Assembly: GCF_028688795.1 (NCBI RefSeq)
Contig: NZ_JAQTXM010000021.1
Location: 1 to 64,000 of the forward strand
DNA: 64,000 nt
Source of the DNA: Rhodoferax sp.
Lineage (GTDB): Bacteria > Pseudomonadota > Gammaproteobacteria > Burkholderiales > Burkholderiaceae_C
Reading direction: 5' to 3'
The translations under genes were made by a program, and so were the position numbers. Under the pieces are notes generated by a model. That model saw only the letters and a list, made by a program, of their open reading frames with translations. It was not told the origin of the DNA and did not search any database. Below are positions 33,402-44,520 of the stretch, piece after piece (position 1 is the first letter of the stretch; each line of letters begins with the position of its first letter).

Positions 33402-33420
33402 AATAAGAATGATTCGCATT
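33402..33420. promoter_or_regulatory. Fur box upstream of the siderophore receptor operon
   Basis: AATAAGAAT-G-ATTCGCATT is a Fur-type inverted repeat. Eighteen of its 19 bases are identical to the box at 37797-37815. An extended -10-like element (TGCTAAACT, 33424-33432) follows directly, so bound Fur would block the promoter under iron-replete conditions. Confidence 0.8.
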
Positions 33421-33551
33421 TGATGCTAAACTAAAGTCTCTGCCAAGCGCCACCCGTACGCTCAGCAACACGCAGCCAGTCAAGTCACGCAGCCGTTCGC
33501 GGTGGCCGTGTCGTAGCCAGCCAATGTCCTCCCAAGCCCATTCCGCACGCC

Positions 33552-35837
33552 ATGACACATTCACGCCAAAAATTTACAATAAATACGCCTCTAGCCCATA
33601 TATCAATTGCGCAAGTAGCTACTAACAAAATAGCAAGCAGCCGCCTGCTCCCAATCGGTGCCATGTTGCTGGCGGGCTCCATGAGTGCACTGGCGCAACA
33701 AGCCACACCCGCCGCCGACAAAACCCTCAAAGCCGTGGTGGTGAAGGAAAAAGCCGAGGCGCCCGAAGGCCGCGATGCGGTGCGGGCGGTGGACACCTCC
33801 ATCGGCAAGGGCAAGCAGCAGTTGCGCGACATTCCCCAGTCGATCACCGTGGTGACCGAGCGGCTCATGGACGACCGCAACCTCGACACCGTGAAAGAAG
33901 CTCTGAAGGCCACCGCCGGCATCTCGTTTCAGGCCGCCGAGGGCGGCGAGGAAGACATCAAACTGCGCGGCTTTTCATTGACTGCCACCGGCGATATTTT
34001 TGTAGACAGTATGCGCGACCCGGCGTTTTACGAGCGTGACACCTTCAGCCTGGACCGCATGGAAGTGCTGCGCGGCTCGGCCTCGATGTTGTTTGGCCGG
34101 GGTTCCACCGGCGGTGCGGTCAACCTCGTGACCAAGGTGCCGCGTTTGATGGACGAGCACCAGGTGGACGTGACTGTGGGCAGCCACAGCTACACACGCG
34201 TGGTGGGTGACTTCAACCTCAAAACCGGTGAGAGTGCGGCCCTGCGCATCAACGCCATGGCGACGGACGCCGACAACAACGGTGCGGGCAGCAGCCTGGA
34301 CAAAAAAGGGGTGGCAGCCACGTACCGCTGGGGCATTGGCGAGCGCGATGAGTTTTCTGTGGGCATCAACCACCTGGACAACAACAATGGCATGAACTAC
34401 GGCATGCCGTGGATTCGCCCGACGGCGGCGCAGTCTGCCACCAACCCGAACGGGTCTCCCGCCAGCGCGACGACAACCTTGCCACTTGATCCGACGGCCT
34501 ACTATGGCATGGCCAGCGATTTCAACGCGGGCACCGCCACCACGGCCACCTTGTCGCACCTGCACCGCTTTGGCGATGGCAGCGAACTCAAGACCCAGAT
34601 TCGCCAGGGTCAATACACGCGTGACCAACGCGCCGGCACGGTGCGCCTGGCCACCGGCACATCTCTGAGCAACTTCGGCAACAGCAGCGCGGTCAACCGT
34701 GGCACGCAACTGAAGATTCAGGACATGGACACCTTGTACGTCCAGAGCGACTACCAGACCAAGTTCAAGGCCTGGGGGCTGCAGCATGAAGTGTTGGCGG
34801 GCGTGGACATCGCCAACGAGAAAAAAACCGTTTATGGCGCACGCACCGCCACTCAGGGCGGTGTGGTGCCGGTTAAGCCGACCACCACCATTGGCACACC
34901 AAACGATGGGGCTTCCATCGACGAGGCATCACGTGTGCTTCGCACCACCAGCGACTACGAGTCCACGGGTTGGGGCACCTACATTCAAGACATGGTGCAA
35001 GTGGCGCCGCACTGGAAACTGCTGGCCGGGTTGCGTTATGACAACCTGAGCGGTGACTACACCAGCTACGGCCTCTCCAACACCAATGTGGCCTCAAATG
35101 CCAGCTACCAGATGAAGGTGTCGGAGCTGAGCAAACGTCTGGGTGTTTTGTACCAACCCAACGAGCTGCGTTCGTACCACTTCTCGGCCGCCACCTCGTT
35201 CAACACCTCGGGTGATGCGTATTCGCTGGGGGCCAGCAATGCAGACACGCCGCCCGAGCAAAGCATCAACATTGAACTGGGTGCCAAGCTGGACTCTGCC
35301 GACAAGCGCTTCACCACCCGCGTGGCGCTGTTCCAGTCGACCAAGCTGCACGAGCGCAACACCGACCCGCTGGTGAACCTGGTGACCTTGTCGGGCAAAC
35401 GCCATGTGGTGGGGGCCGAGATTGACATCTCGGGTCGCTTGACGCCCAAGTGGGAAATCTACGGCTCTTACATGTGGATGCCCGAGGCCAACATTGACAT
35501 CGGCGTGGCAGGTTCCGAGGGCGAAGGCACACGCCCGTCCAACACGCCCTGCCACAGCGGCTCGCTCTGGAACACTTACCAGCTCACACAGCAATGGCGC
35601 ATTGGCGCCGGCATTAACTTCCGTGGCCGCCAAACGCCCATCCGCAACCCTGGTTGGGAAGTGCCCGCCTGGGTTACGGCAGACGTGATGGCCGAGTACC
35701 AGATGAACGACAAGTTCACCCTGAAGGCCAACGTGAGCAACATCACCAATGAGCTTTATGCCGACCAGCTGTATTCGGGGCATTACATCCCTGGTGCAGG
35801 CCGCGTGGTGCAGCTCACAGGCAGCCTCAAGTTTTGA
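33552..35837 (+). CDS. TonB-dependent catecholate-type siderophore receptor (Fiu/PiuA-like)
   Basis: A 761-aa outer-membrane receptor. The plug domain (about residues 80-210) has [38 protein letters not shown], the [20 protein letters not shown] segment and VNLVTK. The 22-strand barrel ends with the aromatic terminal strand ([10 protein letters not shown]). The signal peptide core is [18 protein letters not shown], but it is preceded by about 30 residues largely encoded by a dispersed repeat. The start lacks a ribosome binding site, yet no later start would keep the signal peptide. A Fur box 130 bp upstream and piuC downstream place it in iron uptake. The exact siderophore is unknown. Confidence 0.94.
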   Translation: MTHSRQKFTINTPLAHISIAQVATNKIASSRLLPIGAMLLAGSMSALAQQATPAADKTLKAVVVKEKAEAPEGRDAVRAVDTSIGKGKQQLRDIPQSITVVTERLMDDRNLDTVKEALKATAGISFQAAEGGEEDIKLRGFSLTATGDIFVDSMRDPAFYERDTFSLDRMEVLRGSASMLFGRGSTGGAVNLVTKVPRLMDEHQVDVTVGSHSYTRVVGDFNLKTGESAALRINAMATDADNNGAGSSLDKKGVAATYRWGIGERDEFSVGINHLDNNNGMNYGMPWIRPTAAQSATNPNGSPASATTTLPLDPTAYYGMASDFNAGTATTATLSHLHRFGDGSELKTQIRQGQYTRDQRAGTVRLATGTSLSNFGNSSAVNRGTQLKIQDMDTLYVQSDYQTKFKAWGLQHEVLAGVDIANEKKTVYGARTATQGGVVPVKPTTTIGTPNDGASIDEASRVLRTTSDYESTGWGTYIQDMVQVAPHWKLLAGLRYDNLSGDYTSYGLSNTNVASNASYQMKVSELSKRLGVLYQPNELRSYHFSAATSFNTSGDAYSLGASNADTPPEQSINIELGAKLDSADKRFTTRVALFQSTKLHERNTDPLVNLVTLSGKRHVVGAEIDISGRLTPKWEIYGSYMWMPEANIDIGVAGSEGEGTRPSNTPCHSGSLWNTYQLTQQWRIGAGINFRGRQTPIRNPGWEVPAWVTADVMAEYQMNDKFTLKANVSNITNELYADQLYSGHYIPGAGRVVQLTGSLKF
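33571..33635. repeat. Dispersed repeat, copy 8, inside the TonB receptor gene
   Basis: TTTACAATAAATACGCCTCTAGCCCATATATCAATTGCGCAAGTAGCTACTAACAAAATAGC. It encodes in frame about residues 8-28, an extension in front of the signal peptide. Confidence 0.7.
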
Positions 35838-35854
35838 TCTTTCCCCAGGTTGGT

Positions 35855-35879
35855 CACCTCTGCCCAGAGGTGGCTTTTT
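35855..35879 (+). terminator. Terminator or attenuator between receptor gene and piuC
   Basis: CACCTCT-GCCC-AGAGGTG followed by GCTTTTT. The 7-bp perfect stem with five T lies 18 bp after the receptor stop and 35 bp before piuC, so it may lower expression of the downstream genes relative to the receptor. Confidence 0.7.
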
Positions 35880-35913
35880 GGGCCCTTGCGGGCCGACTTC
35901 ACCCACACGTTCC

Positions 35914-36594
35914 ATGCTGCTGACCCTGCCCCACCTTTTAACGCCCGACGATGTGCTGGCCGCCCGCCGCCTGCTGGCCAACGCGCCCTGGACCGATGGC
36001 CGCGCCAGTGCCGGCGAGCAGGCGGTGCGGGTCAAGAACAACGAACAACTGCCGCACGACTGTGACGCCGCCGGGCACATCCGCGCCATGGTGTTGCGCG
36101 GGCTGGACAACAGCCCCACGTTCTTTTCTGCAGCCTTGCCCAAACGTGTGTTCACACCCCGCGTGAACCGCTACGGCGGCGACAGCAATTTTTATGGCAA
36201 GCACATCGACAACGCGGTGCGTTCCCTGCCCAACGGCCAGCGCGTGCGCACCGACATCTCCTGCACGGTGTTTCTGAACGACCCCGCTGATTACGAGGGT
36301 GGCGAACTCACCGTGGCAGACACCTATGGCGAGCAAACCGTCAAACTGCCCGCAGGCCACGCCGTGCTGTACCCCGGCACCAGCCTGCATCAGGTGAAAC
36401 CGGTCACGCGCGGGCAACGCATCGCCTGCTTCTTCTGGGTTGAGAGCATGGTGCGCAGTGACGAGCAGCGTCGCCTGTTGTTGGAGCTGGACATGAACCT
36501 GCTGGCCCTGCGCCAGCAGCGCGGCGAAAGCGACGAGACCACGGCACTCACCGGCGTCTACCACAACCTGTTGCGCATGTGGGCCGACACATGA
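35914..36594 (+). CDS. piuC: PKHD-type Fe(II)/2-oxoglutarate hydroxylase, PiuC-like
   Basis: A 226-aa prolyl-4-hydroxylase-like dioxygenase. The iron site is visible as HID in [11 protein letters not shown] and the distal His in [11 protein letters not shown]; the 2-oxoglutarate Arg is in [12 protein letters not shown]. The family-typical [14 protein letters not shown] and [12 protein letters not shown] segments are present. PiuC-like proteins are encoded beside catecholate receptors across Proteobacteria and are iron-regulated, but their substrate is not established. The open frame begins 165 bases earlier inside the receptor gene in another frame; the ATG at 35914 ([13 protein letters not shown]) is the family start. 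Its stop overlaps the start of the next gene. Confidence 0.93.
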   Translation: MLLTLPHLLTPDDVLAARRLLANAPWTDGRASAGEQAVRVKNNEQLPHDCDAAGHIRAMVLRGLDNSPTFFSAALPKRVFTPRVNRYGGDSNFYGKHIDNAVRSLPNGQRVRTDISCTVFLNDPADYEGGELTVADTYGEQTVKLPAGHAVLYPGTSLHQVKPVTRGQRIACFFWVESMVRSDEQRRLLLELDMNLLALRQQRGESDETTALTGVYHNLLRMWADT

Positions 36595-37823
36595 GCACGT
36601 CCGCCAAACCACCTGAGCCAACGATGGTTGTGCCGCCTGCACCTACCCATGCACAAATTCCCGCCGGTGTGGTCACGCTGGCCGACCACGAAGCCTGCGC
36701 CCAAGCCCGCCTTGATGCCAACGCCTGGGCCTATTTCAGCGGCGGTGCGGCAGACGAGATCACGCTGCGCGGCAATCACAGCGCCTGGCAGCAATGGCAA
36801 CTGCACCCCCGTGTGTTGCGCAACCTCTCGGGCGGGCACACCTGCACATCACTGCTCGGCCGCAAGCTGGCGCACCCCATTTTTCTGGCTCCGGTGGCCT
36901 ACCAATGCATGGCCCACCCGGACGGTGAGCTGGCCACCGCCTGCGCTGCCTCGGCACAAGAGGCGGGCATGGTGCTCAGCACGCAATCCAGCACACTGCT
37001 GGAAACCGTGGCGAAAGCGGTGACGGGCGACGCCGACCGTGGGCCGTTGTGGTTTCAGCTTTACATGACGCATGACCGCGGCTTTACCCGTGAGCTGGTG
37101 CAGCGCGCCGAGCGCGCCGGCTTTGAAGCGCTGGTGGTCACGGTGGACGCCCCAGTGAACGGCGCCCGTGACCGTGAACGGCGCGCCGGGTTTTGCCTGC
37201 CACCAGGCGTGTCTGCCGTCAACCTGGCAGGCCTGCCACCGGCACCGGCCAGGGCACTATCACAGGGGCAAAGTGCGTTGTGTGACGGCTTGTTACACAG
37301 CGCCATCACCTGGGCAGACATCGCGTGGCTGTTGTCACAGACCCGGCTGCCGGTGTTGCTCAAAGGTGTCATGCACCCGGACGATGCACTTCAGGCGGTG
37401 CAGTTGGGCATGGCGGGGCTGATCGTGTCCAACCACGGCGGCCGCACGCTCGACACCGCTCCCAGCAGCGCCGCCGTGTTGCCACGCATCCGCCAGGCTG
37501 TGGGGGCGGACTTGCCGCTGCTGGTGGACGGCGGCATCCGCCGCGGTACCGATGTGCTGAAAGCCGTCGCCCTGGGTGCCAACGCGGTGCTGATTGGCCG
37601 ACCCTACATCTACGGACTGGCCAACGCTGGCGCCCTGGGTGTGGCGCATGTGCTGCGTTTGCTGCGTGACGAGCTTGAAATCGCCATGGCCTTGTGCGGC
37701 TGCTCCACCTTGGCGGACGTGACATCCGATTGTTTGTTTGATGGTGGTCCTGAATTCAAGCCGAATTTCCACCAGCAATCACTGCGGACTCATGCAAATA
37801 AGAATTATTCGCATTTACAATAA
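36591..37823 (+). CDS. FMN-dependent alpha-hydroxyacid oxidase (LldD/glycolate oxidase family)
   Basis: A 410-aa TIM-barrel flavoenzyme. It has [41 protein letters not shown], the catalytic SNHGGRTLD (His as base, Arg for the carboxylate) and [15 protein letters not shown] with [11 protein letters not shown] for the FMN phosphate. Related enzymes oxidise lactate, glycolate or mandelate; the substrate is unknown. The ATG overlaps the piuC stop (ATGA), so it belongs to the iron-regulated operon, an unusual setting. The last dozen codons run through the Fur box of the next operon, giving an unconserved tail ([11 protein letters not shown]). With oxygen as acceptor it would release hydrogen peroxide. 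Confidence 0.9.
   Translation: MSTSAKPPEPTMVVPPAPTHAQIPAGVVTLADHEACAQARLDANAWAYFSGGAADEITLRGNHSAWQQWQLHPRVLRNLSGGHTCTSLLGRKLAHPIFLAPVAYQCMAHPDGELATACAASAQEAGMVLSTQSSTLLETVAKAVTGDADRGPLWFQLYMTHDRGFTRELVQRAERAGFEALVVTVDAPVNGARDRERRAGFCLPPGVSAVNLAGLPPAPARALSQGQSALCDGLLHSAITWADIAWLLSQTRLPVLLKGVMHPDDALQAVQLGMAGLIVSNHGGRTLDTAPSSAAVLPRIRQAVGADLPLLVDGGIRRGTDVLKAVALGANAVLIGRPYIYGLANAGALGVAHVLRLLRDELEIAMALCGCSTLADVTSDCLFDGGPEFKPNFHQQSLRTHANKNYSHLQ
37797..37815. promoter_or_regulatory. Fur box upstream of the tonB operon
   Basis: AATAAGAAT-T-ATTCGCATT, nearly identical to the receptor-operon box, followed at once by TACAAT (37816-37821), a good -10. The box lies inside the last codons of the alpha-hydroxyacid oxidase gene. 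Confidence 0.82.
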
Positions 37824-37854
37824 CACCATCTTTCTTCTCAATAAGGCAACACAC

Positions 37855-37929
37855 ATGATCGCATTCTGGGTACTTGGCACAAGCATGGCGCTGGTGGTTG
37901 GCTCTGCCATCTGGGTGTGTCGCAAGTGA
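37855..37929 (+). CDS. Possible 24-aa membrane peptide at the head of the tonB operon
   Basis: ATG at 37855, with AAGG 9 bases upstream, opens a 24-codon frame (MIAFWVLGTSMALVVGSAIW then VCRK). It encodes a single hydrophobic helix followed by a basic end, the layout of a one-span membrane peptide. It lies 34 bases after the predicted -10 element and before tonB. It may be a genuine small protein, a leader peptide coupling translation of tonB, or chance. An upstream in-frame extension exists but crosses the Fur box. Confidence 0.4.
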   Translation: MIAFWVLGTSMALVVGSAIWVCRK

Positions 37930-37964
37930 CTTCGTCGGATCTTCAACCTGGTAGGCCTTTCCAC

Positions 37965-38624
37965 ATGGCACCTGAAACCCGGCGCAAGTTGACCGTCGTC
38001 AGTGCGGTGCTGCTGTTTCATGTGGCCCTGCTGTGGGCCATGCAAAGTGGCTTGCTCAGAAAAGCTGTGGAACTGGTGGTGCCGGTACAAATGCTCAGCG
38101 AGTTCATTGAACCGCCCGCGCCCAAGGTGGTGCCACCGCCTCCAGCGCCACCGGTGCCAGTGGAACAGCCCACGCCAAAAAACAAGACCCCCAGCGTGCC
38201 ACCCACACCGCAACCACTTGCGATTGTGGACAACACGCCAGCGCCCGATGCCCGCCAAGTGGAAGCGGCGCCGCCAACACCTGTGGCACCCGTCGCTGCG
38301 CCGGTGCAGCAAACCGCTGCGGCGTCGCCCGCGCCACCCCGAATGGAGTTGCCGTCCAGCGATGCCACCTACCTGCAAAACCCCAAGCCCGTCTACCCGC
38401 CCTTGAGCAAGCGCATGGGTGAGCAGGGCCAAGTGATCTACAGCGTGCTGATTGGCACGGATGGCCTGCCAGTCAGCGCGCGACTGGTGAAGTCAAGCGG
38501 GTTCGACCGCCTCGATGTTGCCTCTTTCAATGCCGTGATGCGCTGGCGCTACACGCCGGGCAAACGCAATGGCGTACCCACAGCCATGTCTTTTAACGTG
38601 CCCATCAACTGGGTGCTTGAGTAA
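37965..38624 (+). CDS. tonB: TonB energy-transducing protein
   Basis: A 219-aa periplasm-spanning protein. It has an N-terminal anchor helix (LTVVSAVLLFHVALLWAM) and a long Pro-rich spacer (PPAPKVVPPPPAPPVPVEQP-type repeats, residues 40-130). The C-terminal TonB domain includes NPKPVYPPLSKRMGEQGQVI, the SSGFDRLDVASFNAVMRWRY core and a final WVLE. It transmits proton-motive force from ExbBD to the siderophore receptor. The ATG at 37965 with GGTAGG upstream is preferred; a GTG at 37917, overlapping the small ORF, would add 16 residues. First main gene of tonB-exbB-exbD-hemP, under a Fur box. Confidence 0.92.
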   Translation: MAPETRRKLTVVSAVLLFHVALLWAMQSGLLRKAVELVVPVQMLSEFIEPPAPKVVPPPPAPPVPVEQPTPKNKTPSVPPTPQPLAIVDNTPAPDARQVEAAPPTPVAPVAAPVQQTAAASPAPPRMELPSSDATYLQNPKPVYPPLSKRMGEQGQVIYSVLIGTDGLPVSARLVKSSGFDRLDVASFNAVMRWRYTPGKRNGVPTAMSFNVPINWVLE

Positions 38625-38645
38625 TTTTTATCTAGGAGTTTTTCA

Positions 38646-39362
38646 ATGGAATCGCAATTCGGAATCGTCAACGTCTGGACCCAGGGCGACCTCGTCACCA
38701 AAGGGGTGGCTGTGCTGCTGCTGATCATGTCCCTGGCCAGCTGGATCGTCATCGCGCTCAAGGCGCTGGACATCGTTAAACACAAAAAACAGGCCAAAAA
38801 CGCCGCCAATTTCTGGCACAGCGAGGACTTTGCCAGTGGCCTGGAAAAACTAGGCAGTGACGCCACTGACCCTTTTCGCCAAATCGCGCTGGAAGGCTGC
38901 GAGGCCACCGCCCACCACCGCAACACCAAGGTGCACCTGCATGACACACTGGATGTGAGCGACTGGGTGACGCGCTGCCTGCGCAACGCCCTGGACGAGT
39001 TCACCGCCCGGCTGCAGTCTGGCCTAGCGATTTTGGCCTCGGTAGGCTCTACGGCCCCGTTTGTGGGGCTGTTTGGGACGGTTTGGGGCATTTACCACGC
39101 GCTGCTCGCCATTGGCTTGTCGGGGCAATCGACCATCGACAAAGTGGCCGGCCCGGTGGGTGAGGCCCTGATCATGACGGCGCTGGGCCTGGCCGTGGCG
39201 ATACCGGCGGTGCTGGGCTACAACGCGCTGGTGCGCGGCAACAAATACATCCTGTCCAAGCTGGGCAGCTTTACCCACGACATGCACGCCTACTTTGTCA
39301 CCGGTGCCCGGGTGAACCCAAAAAACACGGCACAGGTGCTGGTGATGAAGAAAGGCGGCTGA
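38646..39362 (+). CDS. exbB: ExbB proton channel subunit
   Basis: A 238-aa MotA/TolQ/ExbB-family inner-membrane protein. The first helix (VAVLLLIMSLASWIVIALKA) is followed by a large cytoplasmic loop with LASVGSTAPFVGLFGTVWGI, the family signature. Two further helices end in AVAIPAVLGYNALVRGNK. It forms the pentameric channel around ExbD that powers TonB. It starts 22 bases after tonB with a TAGGAG ribosome binding site. Confidence 0.95.
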   Translation: MESQFGIVNVWTQGDLVTKGVAVLLLIMSLASWIVIALKALDIVKHKKQAKNAANFWHSEDFASGLEKLGSDATDPFRQIALEGCEATAHHRNTKVHLHDTLDVSDWVTRCLRNALDEFTARLQSGLAILASVGSTAPFVGLFGTVWGIYHALLAIGLSGQSTIDKVAGPVGEALIMTALGLAVAIPAVLGYNALVRGNKYILSKLGSFTHDMHAYFVTGARVNPKNTAQVLVMKKGG

Positions 39363-39364
39363 AC

Positions 39365-39775
39365 ATGTCTTTTGGAACGAGCAATGACCCGGATGACGTC
39401 ATGAGCGAGATCAACATGACGCCTCTGGTGGATGTGATGCTGGTGCTGCTGATCATCTTCATCATCACCATTCCGGTGATGAAACACGCGGTGAACGTGG
39501 ACTTGCCCGTGGCAACCAACACGCCGCAAGTCATCAAGCCGGAAACCATACGCCTGAGCGTCGATGCGCAAGGGCTCTATTACTGGAACGATGCGGCCGT
39601 GGACGAATCTGCGCTGACCGGCATGCTGAAGGCAGAGGCGGCCCGCGAGCCGCAACCCGAACTGCACATCCGTGGCGACAAAGCGGTGCGCTACGAGCAT
39701 GTGGCCAAGGTCATGGCCAGCGCCCAGCAGGCCGGCCTGCGCAAAATTGGTTTTGTGACCGAGCCTGGTCGATGA
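39365..39775 (+). CDS. exbD: ExbD proton channel subunit
   Basis: A 136-aa protein with one N-terminal helix (LVDVMLVLLIIFIITIPVMK) carrying the essential proton-binding Asp in the INMTPLVDVML signature. A periplasmic domain of the ExbD/TolR fold follows (DLPVATNTPQV, LHIRGDKAVRYEHVAKVMAS, GLRKIGFVTEPGR). It partners ExbB. It starts 2 bases after the exbB stop, and its stop overlaps the start of hemP, indicating tight coupling. Confidence 0.95.
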   Translation: MSFGTSNDPDDVMSEINMTPLVDVMLVLLIIFIITIPVMKHAVNVDLPVATNTPQVIKPETIRLSVDAQGLYYWNDAAVDESALTGMLKAEAAREPQPELHIRGDKAVRYEHVAKVMASAQQAGLRKIGFVTEPGR

Positions 39776-39981
39776 TGGCACTCACCAAGATCAGTAAACA
39801 TGGCACAGCCACTGCACCAGCACCTGCAGTGCAGCGCCCCACGCCAGAGGACGGCTCAATGGCATCCCCCTTGCCAAGCTCGGTGCTGCTCAAGGGGCAG
39901 AAGTCAATCGCCATTGAGCACCAAGGCAGCGTTTACCGATTGCAGGTCACCAAATTGGGCAAGTTGATATTGACAAAATGA
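39772..39981 (+). CDS. hemP: Hemin uptake protein HemP (HmuP)
   Basis: A 69-aa protein (68 aa from the second ATG at 39775). The last 35 residues form the HemP domain (SSVLLKGQKSIAIEHQGSVY then RLQVTKLGKLILTK) found in heme and iron uptake operons of Proteobacteria, where homologues such as HmuP act as regulators of heme uptake. The N-terminal half is low-complexity (Ala/Pro/Thr) and probably disordered. The start overlaps the exbD stop. It closes the tonB-exbB-exbD operon. No heme receptor gene is visible in the window, so its target may be elsewhere. Confidence 0.85.
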   Translation: MMALTKISKHGTATAPAPAVQRPTPEDGSMASPLPSSVLLKGQKSIAIEHQGSVYRLQVTKLGKLILTK

Positions 39982-39990
39982 CCCACAAAA

Positions 39991-40027
39991 ATAGCCTTTG
40001 TCTATCACGTTGATTCCTTTAATAAAC
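39991..40027. promoter_or_regulatory. OxyR-type binding site upstream of dps-katG
   Basis: ATAG-N7-CTAT-N7-ATTC-N7-AAAC follows the OxyR pattern of four tetranucleotides spaced by 7 bp (ATAG/CTAT half sites). The first two are perfect and the last two partial. It lies 136 bp before dps, matching peroxide induction of dps and katG. Confidence 0.6.
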
Positions 40028-40162
40028 TAGTCAAACCGCTGGTTTCTTCCTAAACTGACGCTGTACTTGGGTATGTCAACAGGCTGCCTAGTCATATGTT
40101 GGCCACGGTTCGGTTATTTTTGTGTCGTGGCTTCCTTCGTTCACTTTACTCAAGGAGTCATC

Positions 40163-40666
40163 ATGTCCAAAAACACTGCAAAATCAACAGCGCCCGCCAT
40201 CAACATCGGCATCAACGACAAAGACCGGGCCGCCATCGCCAAGGGCCTGAGCCACTTGCTGGCCGACACCTACACGCTGTACCTGACCACGCACAACTTC
40301 CACTGGAACGTGACTGGCCCGATGTTCAACACCCTGCACAACATGTTCATGCTGCAATACACCGAGCTGTGGAACGCAGTTGACCCGGTGGCCGAGCGCA
40401 TCCGCGCGCTGGGGCACGCGGCACCGGGCTCATACGCCCAGTTTGGCAAGCTGGCGTCAGTGCCTGATGCGCCCAGCACGCCCCCGAAGGCGTTGGAGAT
40501 GGTGCGCATTCTGGTGGAAGGGCATGAAGCCGTGGCGCGCACAGCGCGCAACCTTTTCCCGTTGGCCAACAAGGCGGACGACCAGCCCACGGCCGACCTG
40601 CTGACACAGCGCCTGACAGTGCATGAGCAAACTGCCTGGATGCTGCGCTCACTGCTTGAGGAATGA
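40163..40666 (+). CDS. dps: Dps DNA-binding ferritin-like protein
   Basis: A 167-aa mini-ferritin that oxidises ferrous iron with hydrogen peroxide, stores it in a 12-mer and may coat DNA. The ferroxidase signature is in [21 protein letters not shown] (the His residues and, further on, the Asp/Glu in [14 protein letters not shown]). The C-terminal helix ends [14 protein letters not shown]. The lysine-containing N-terminal tail ([11 protein letters not shown]) could bind DNA. The AAGGAG ribosome binding site fixes the start at 40163. A candidate OxyR site lies upstream and katG downstream, so it is a peroxide-defence pair. Confidence 0.95.
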   Translation: MSKNTAKSTAPAINIGINDKDRAAIAKGLSHLLADTYTLYLTTHNFHWNVTGPMFNTLHNMFMLQYTELWNAVDPVAERIRALGHAAPGSYAQFGKLASVPDAPSTPPKALEMVRILVEGHEAVARTARNLFPLANKADDQPTADLLTQRLTVHEQTAWMLRSLLEE

Positions 40667-40692
40667 GACGGCGGCGGCCCGCTGAATTCTGA

Positions 40693-42900
<2,208 letters not shown>

Positions 42901-42908
42901 TCGCATTG

Positions 42909-42943
42909 CACATTGCAGCATGCAACCCGCATGCTGCAATGTG
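42909..42943. terminator. Perfect 15-bp hairpin between convergent katG and mmsA
   Basis: CACATTGCAGCATGC-AACCC-GCATGCTGCAATGTG is a perfect 15-bp stem with a 5-nt loop, 8 bp after the katG stop. There is no U tract on either side, so it may be a bidirectional 3'-end stabiliser or a Rho-assisted terminator rather than a classical terminator. Confidence 0.5.
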
Positions 42944-42975
42944 GCTGGCGGTTGCTAGGGCCTCCAGCGGATTGT

Positions 42976-44502
42976 TTACCGGCTACTCGGAAAGCTGAAC
43001 ACCGCTCCCTCGCGCACACCCGCACTCGGCCAGCGCTGGGTAATGGTCTTGCGCTTGGTATAAAAGCGCACGGCATCCGGGCCGTAGGCGTGCAGGTCGC
43101 CGAACAGGCTGCGTTTCCAGCCGCCAAACGAGTGGTAAGCCACCGGCACTGGCAGCGGCACGTTCACACCGACCATGCCGACCTGGATGTTGTCAGTAAA
43201 GTAGCGCGCCGCCTCGCCGTCGCGGGTGAAGATGCAGGTGCCGTTGCCGTATTCGTGCGCGTCGATCAGGTCCATGGCATCTTGCAGGGTCTTGACGCGC
43301 ACCACGCCAAGCACCGGGCCAAAAATCTCGTCCTGGTAAATCACCATGCCGCGCTGCACATGGTCAAACAGGCAGGCGCCCATGAAGTAACCGCCCTCAT
43401 GGCCGTCCACCTTCACGCCACGGCCATCAACCACCAGCGTGGCGCCCTCTTTCACACCCTGATCCACATACGCCTTGACCTTCTCGAAGTGCGCCTTGGT
43501 CACCAACGGGCCCATGTCGCAGCTGGACTCGGTGCCGGGGCCGACCTTCATCTTGGCAATCTCGACCTTCAGGCCTTCAACCACGGCATCTGCCGTGGCG
43601 TCGCCCACCGCCACCACCAGCGGAATCGCCATGCAGCGCTCGCCACATGAGCCGTAGGCCGCGCCCATCAGGGCGCTCACGGCGTTGGCAATGTCGGCAT
43701 CAGGCATGACCACCGCGTGGTTTTTGGCGCCACCCAGCGCCTGCACCCTTTTGCCATGGGCGCAACCGGTGGCATAGATGTATTCGGCAATCGGCGTGGA
43801 GCCGACAAAGCTGATGGCTTTGACGCGCGGATCCGTCAGCAAGGTGTCGACCGCTTCCTTGTCGCCATGCACCACGTTCAACACGCCCGGTGGCAGGCCA
43901 GCCTGCAGGGCCAGCTCAGCCACCAGCAAGGCGCTTGACGGGTCGCGCTCAGACGGTTTCAAAATGAAGGTGTTGCCACAGGCCACCGCCATGGGCCACA
44001 TCCACAGCGGCACCATCACGGGAAAGTTGAATGGCGTGATGCCGGCGCACACGCCCAGCGCCTGGAATTCGCTCCACGAGTCAATCGCAGGCCCCACGTT
44101 TTTGCTGTGTTCGCCCTTCAGCAGCTCGGGTGCATAACTGGCGTATTCGACGTTTTCAATGCCGCGCTGCAACTCACCCATCGAGTCGCTCAGCACCTTG
44201 CCGTGTTCGGCGGTGACCAGCGCGCAAATGGCATCGGCGTTGTCTTCCAGCAGATTTTTCAGCTTGCTCATGACCCGTGCGCGTTTCAAAGGCGGCGTGG
44301 CACGCCAGGCTGGGAAAGCGGCTTGAGCGCTGGCAATGGCTTGCTCCACAGTGAGCTTGTCTGCCAGCAGCACACGCTTTTCAGCCTGGCCGGTGGCGGG
44401 GTTGAACACGTCGGCTGTGCGCGTGCCGCCGCTGACCCGTTGACCGTCAATGAGGTGCAGAACGGTGGGAAGGGCTTGAATCATTGGGAGTGTGCTGGTC
44501 AT
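42976..44502 (-). CDS. mmsA: CoA-acylating methylmalonate/malonate-semialdehyde dehydrogenase
   Basis: A 508-aa aldehyde dehydrogenase converting malonate (or methylmalonate) semialdehyde to acetyl- (or propionyl-) CoA. It has the MmsA-type GVCAGITPFNFPVMVPLWMW, NTFILKPSERDPS, the catalytic Cys in GSCGERCMAI and GVVRVKTLQDAMDLI, plus the C-terminal TKRKTITQRWP typical of MmsA. The adjacent beta-alanine aminotransferase makes malonate semialdehyde, so the pair is probably a beta-alanine degradation route (bauA-bauC-like) instead of valine degradation. A dispersed repeat separates the two genes, both on the minus strand. Confidence 0.93.
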   Translation of the reverse strand: MTSTLPMIQALPTVLHLIDGQRVSGGTRTADVFNPATGQAEKRVLLADKLTVEQAIASAQAAFPAWRATPPLKRARVMSKLKNLLEDNADAICALVTAEHGKVLSDSMGELQRGIENVEYASYAPELLKGEHSKNVGPAIDSWSEFQALGVCAGITPFNFPVMVPLWMWPMAVACGNTFILKPSERDPSSALLVAELALQAGLPPGVLNVVHGDKEAVDTLLTDPRVKAISFVGSTPIAEYIYATGCAHGKRVQALGGAKNHAVVMPDADIANAVSALMGAAYGSCGERCMAIPLVVAVGDATADAVVEGLKVEIAKMKVGPGTESSCDMGPLVTKAHFEKVKAYVDQGVKEGATLVVDGRGVKVDGHEGGYFMGACLFDHVQRGMVIYQDEIFGPVLGVVRVKTLQDAMDLIDAHEYGNGTCIFTRDGEAARYFTDNIQVGMVGVNVPLPVPVAYHSFGGWKRSLFGDLHAYGPDAVRFYTKRKTITQRWPSAGVREGAVFSFPSSR

Positions 44503-44520
44503 GGTTTTATTTCAAAAGAG

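Noticed and set aside
35094-36155. Minus-strand open frame of 353 codons across the TonB receptor and piuC
   Set aside because: Overlaps two well-supported genes on the other strand and has no protein-like composition.
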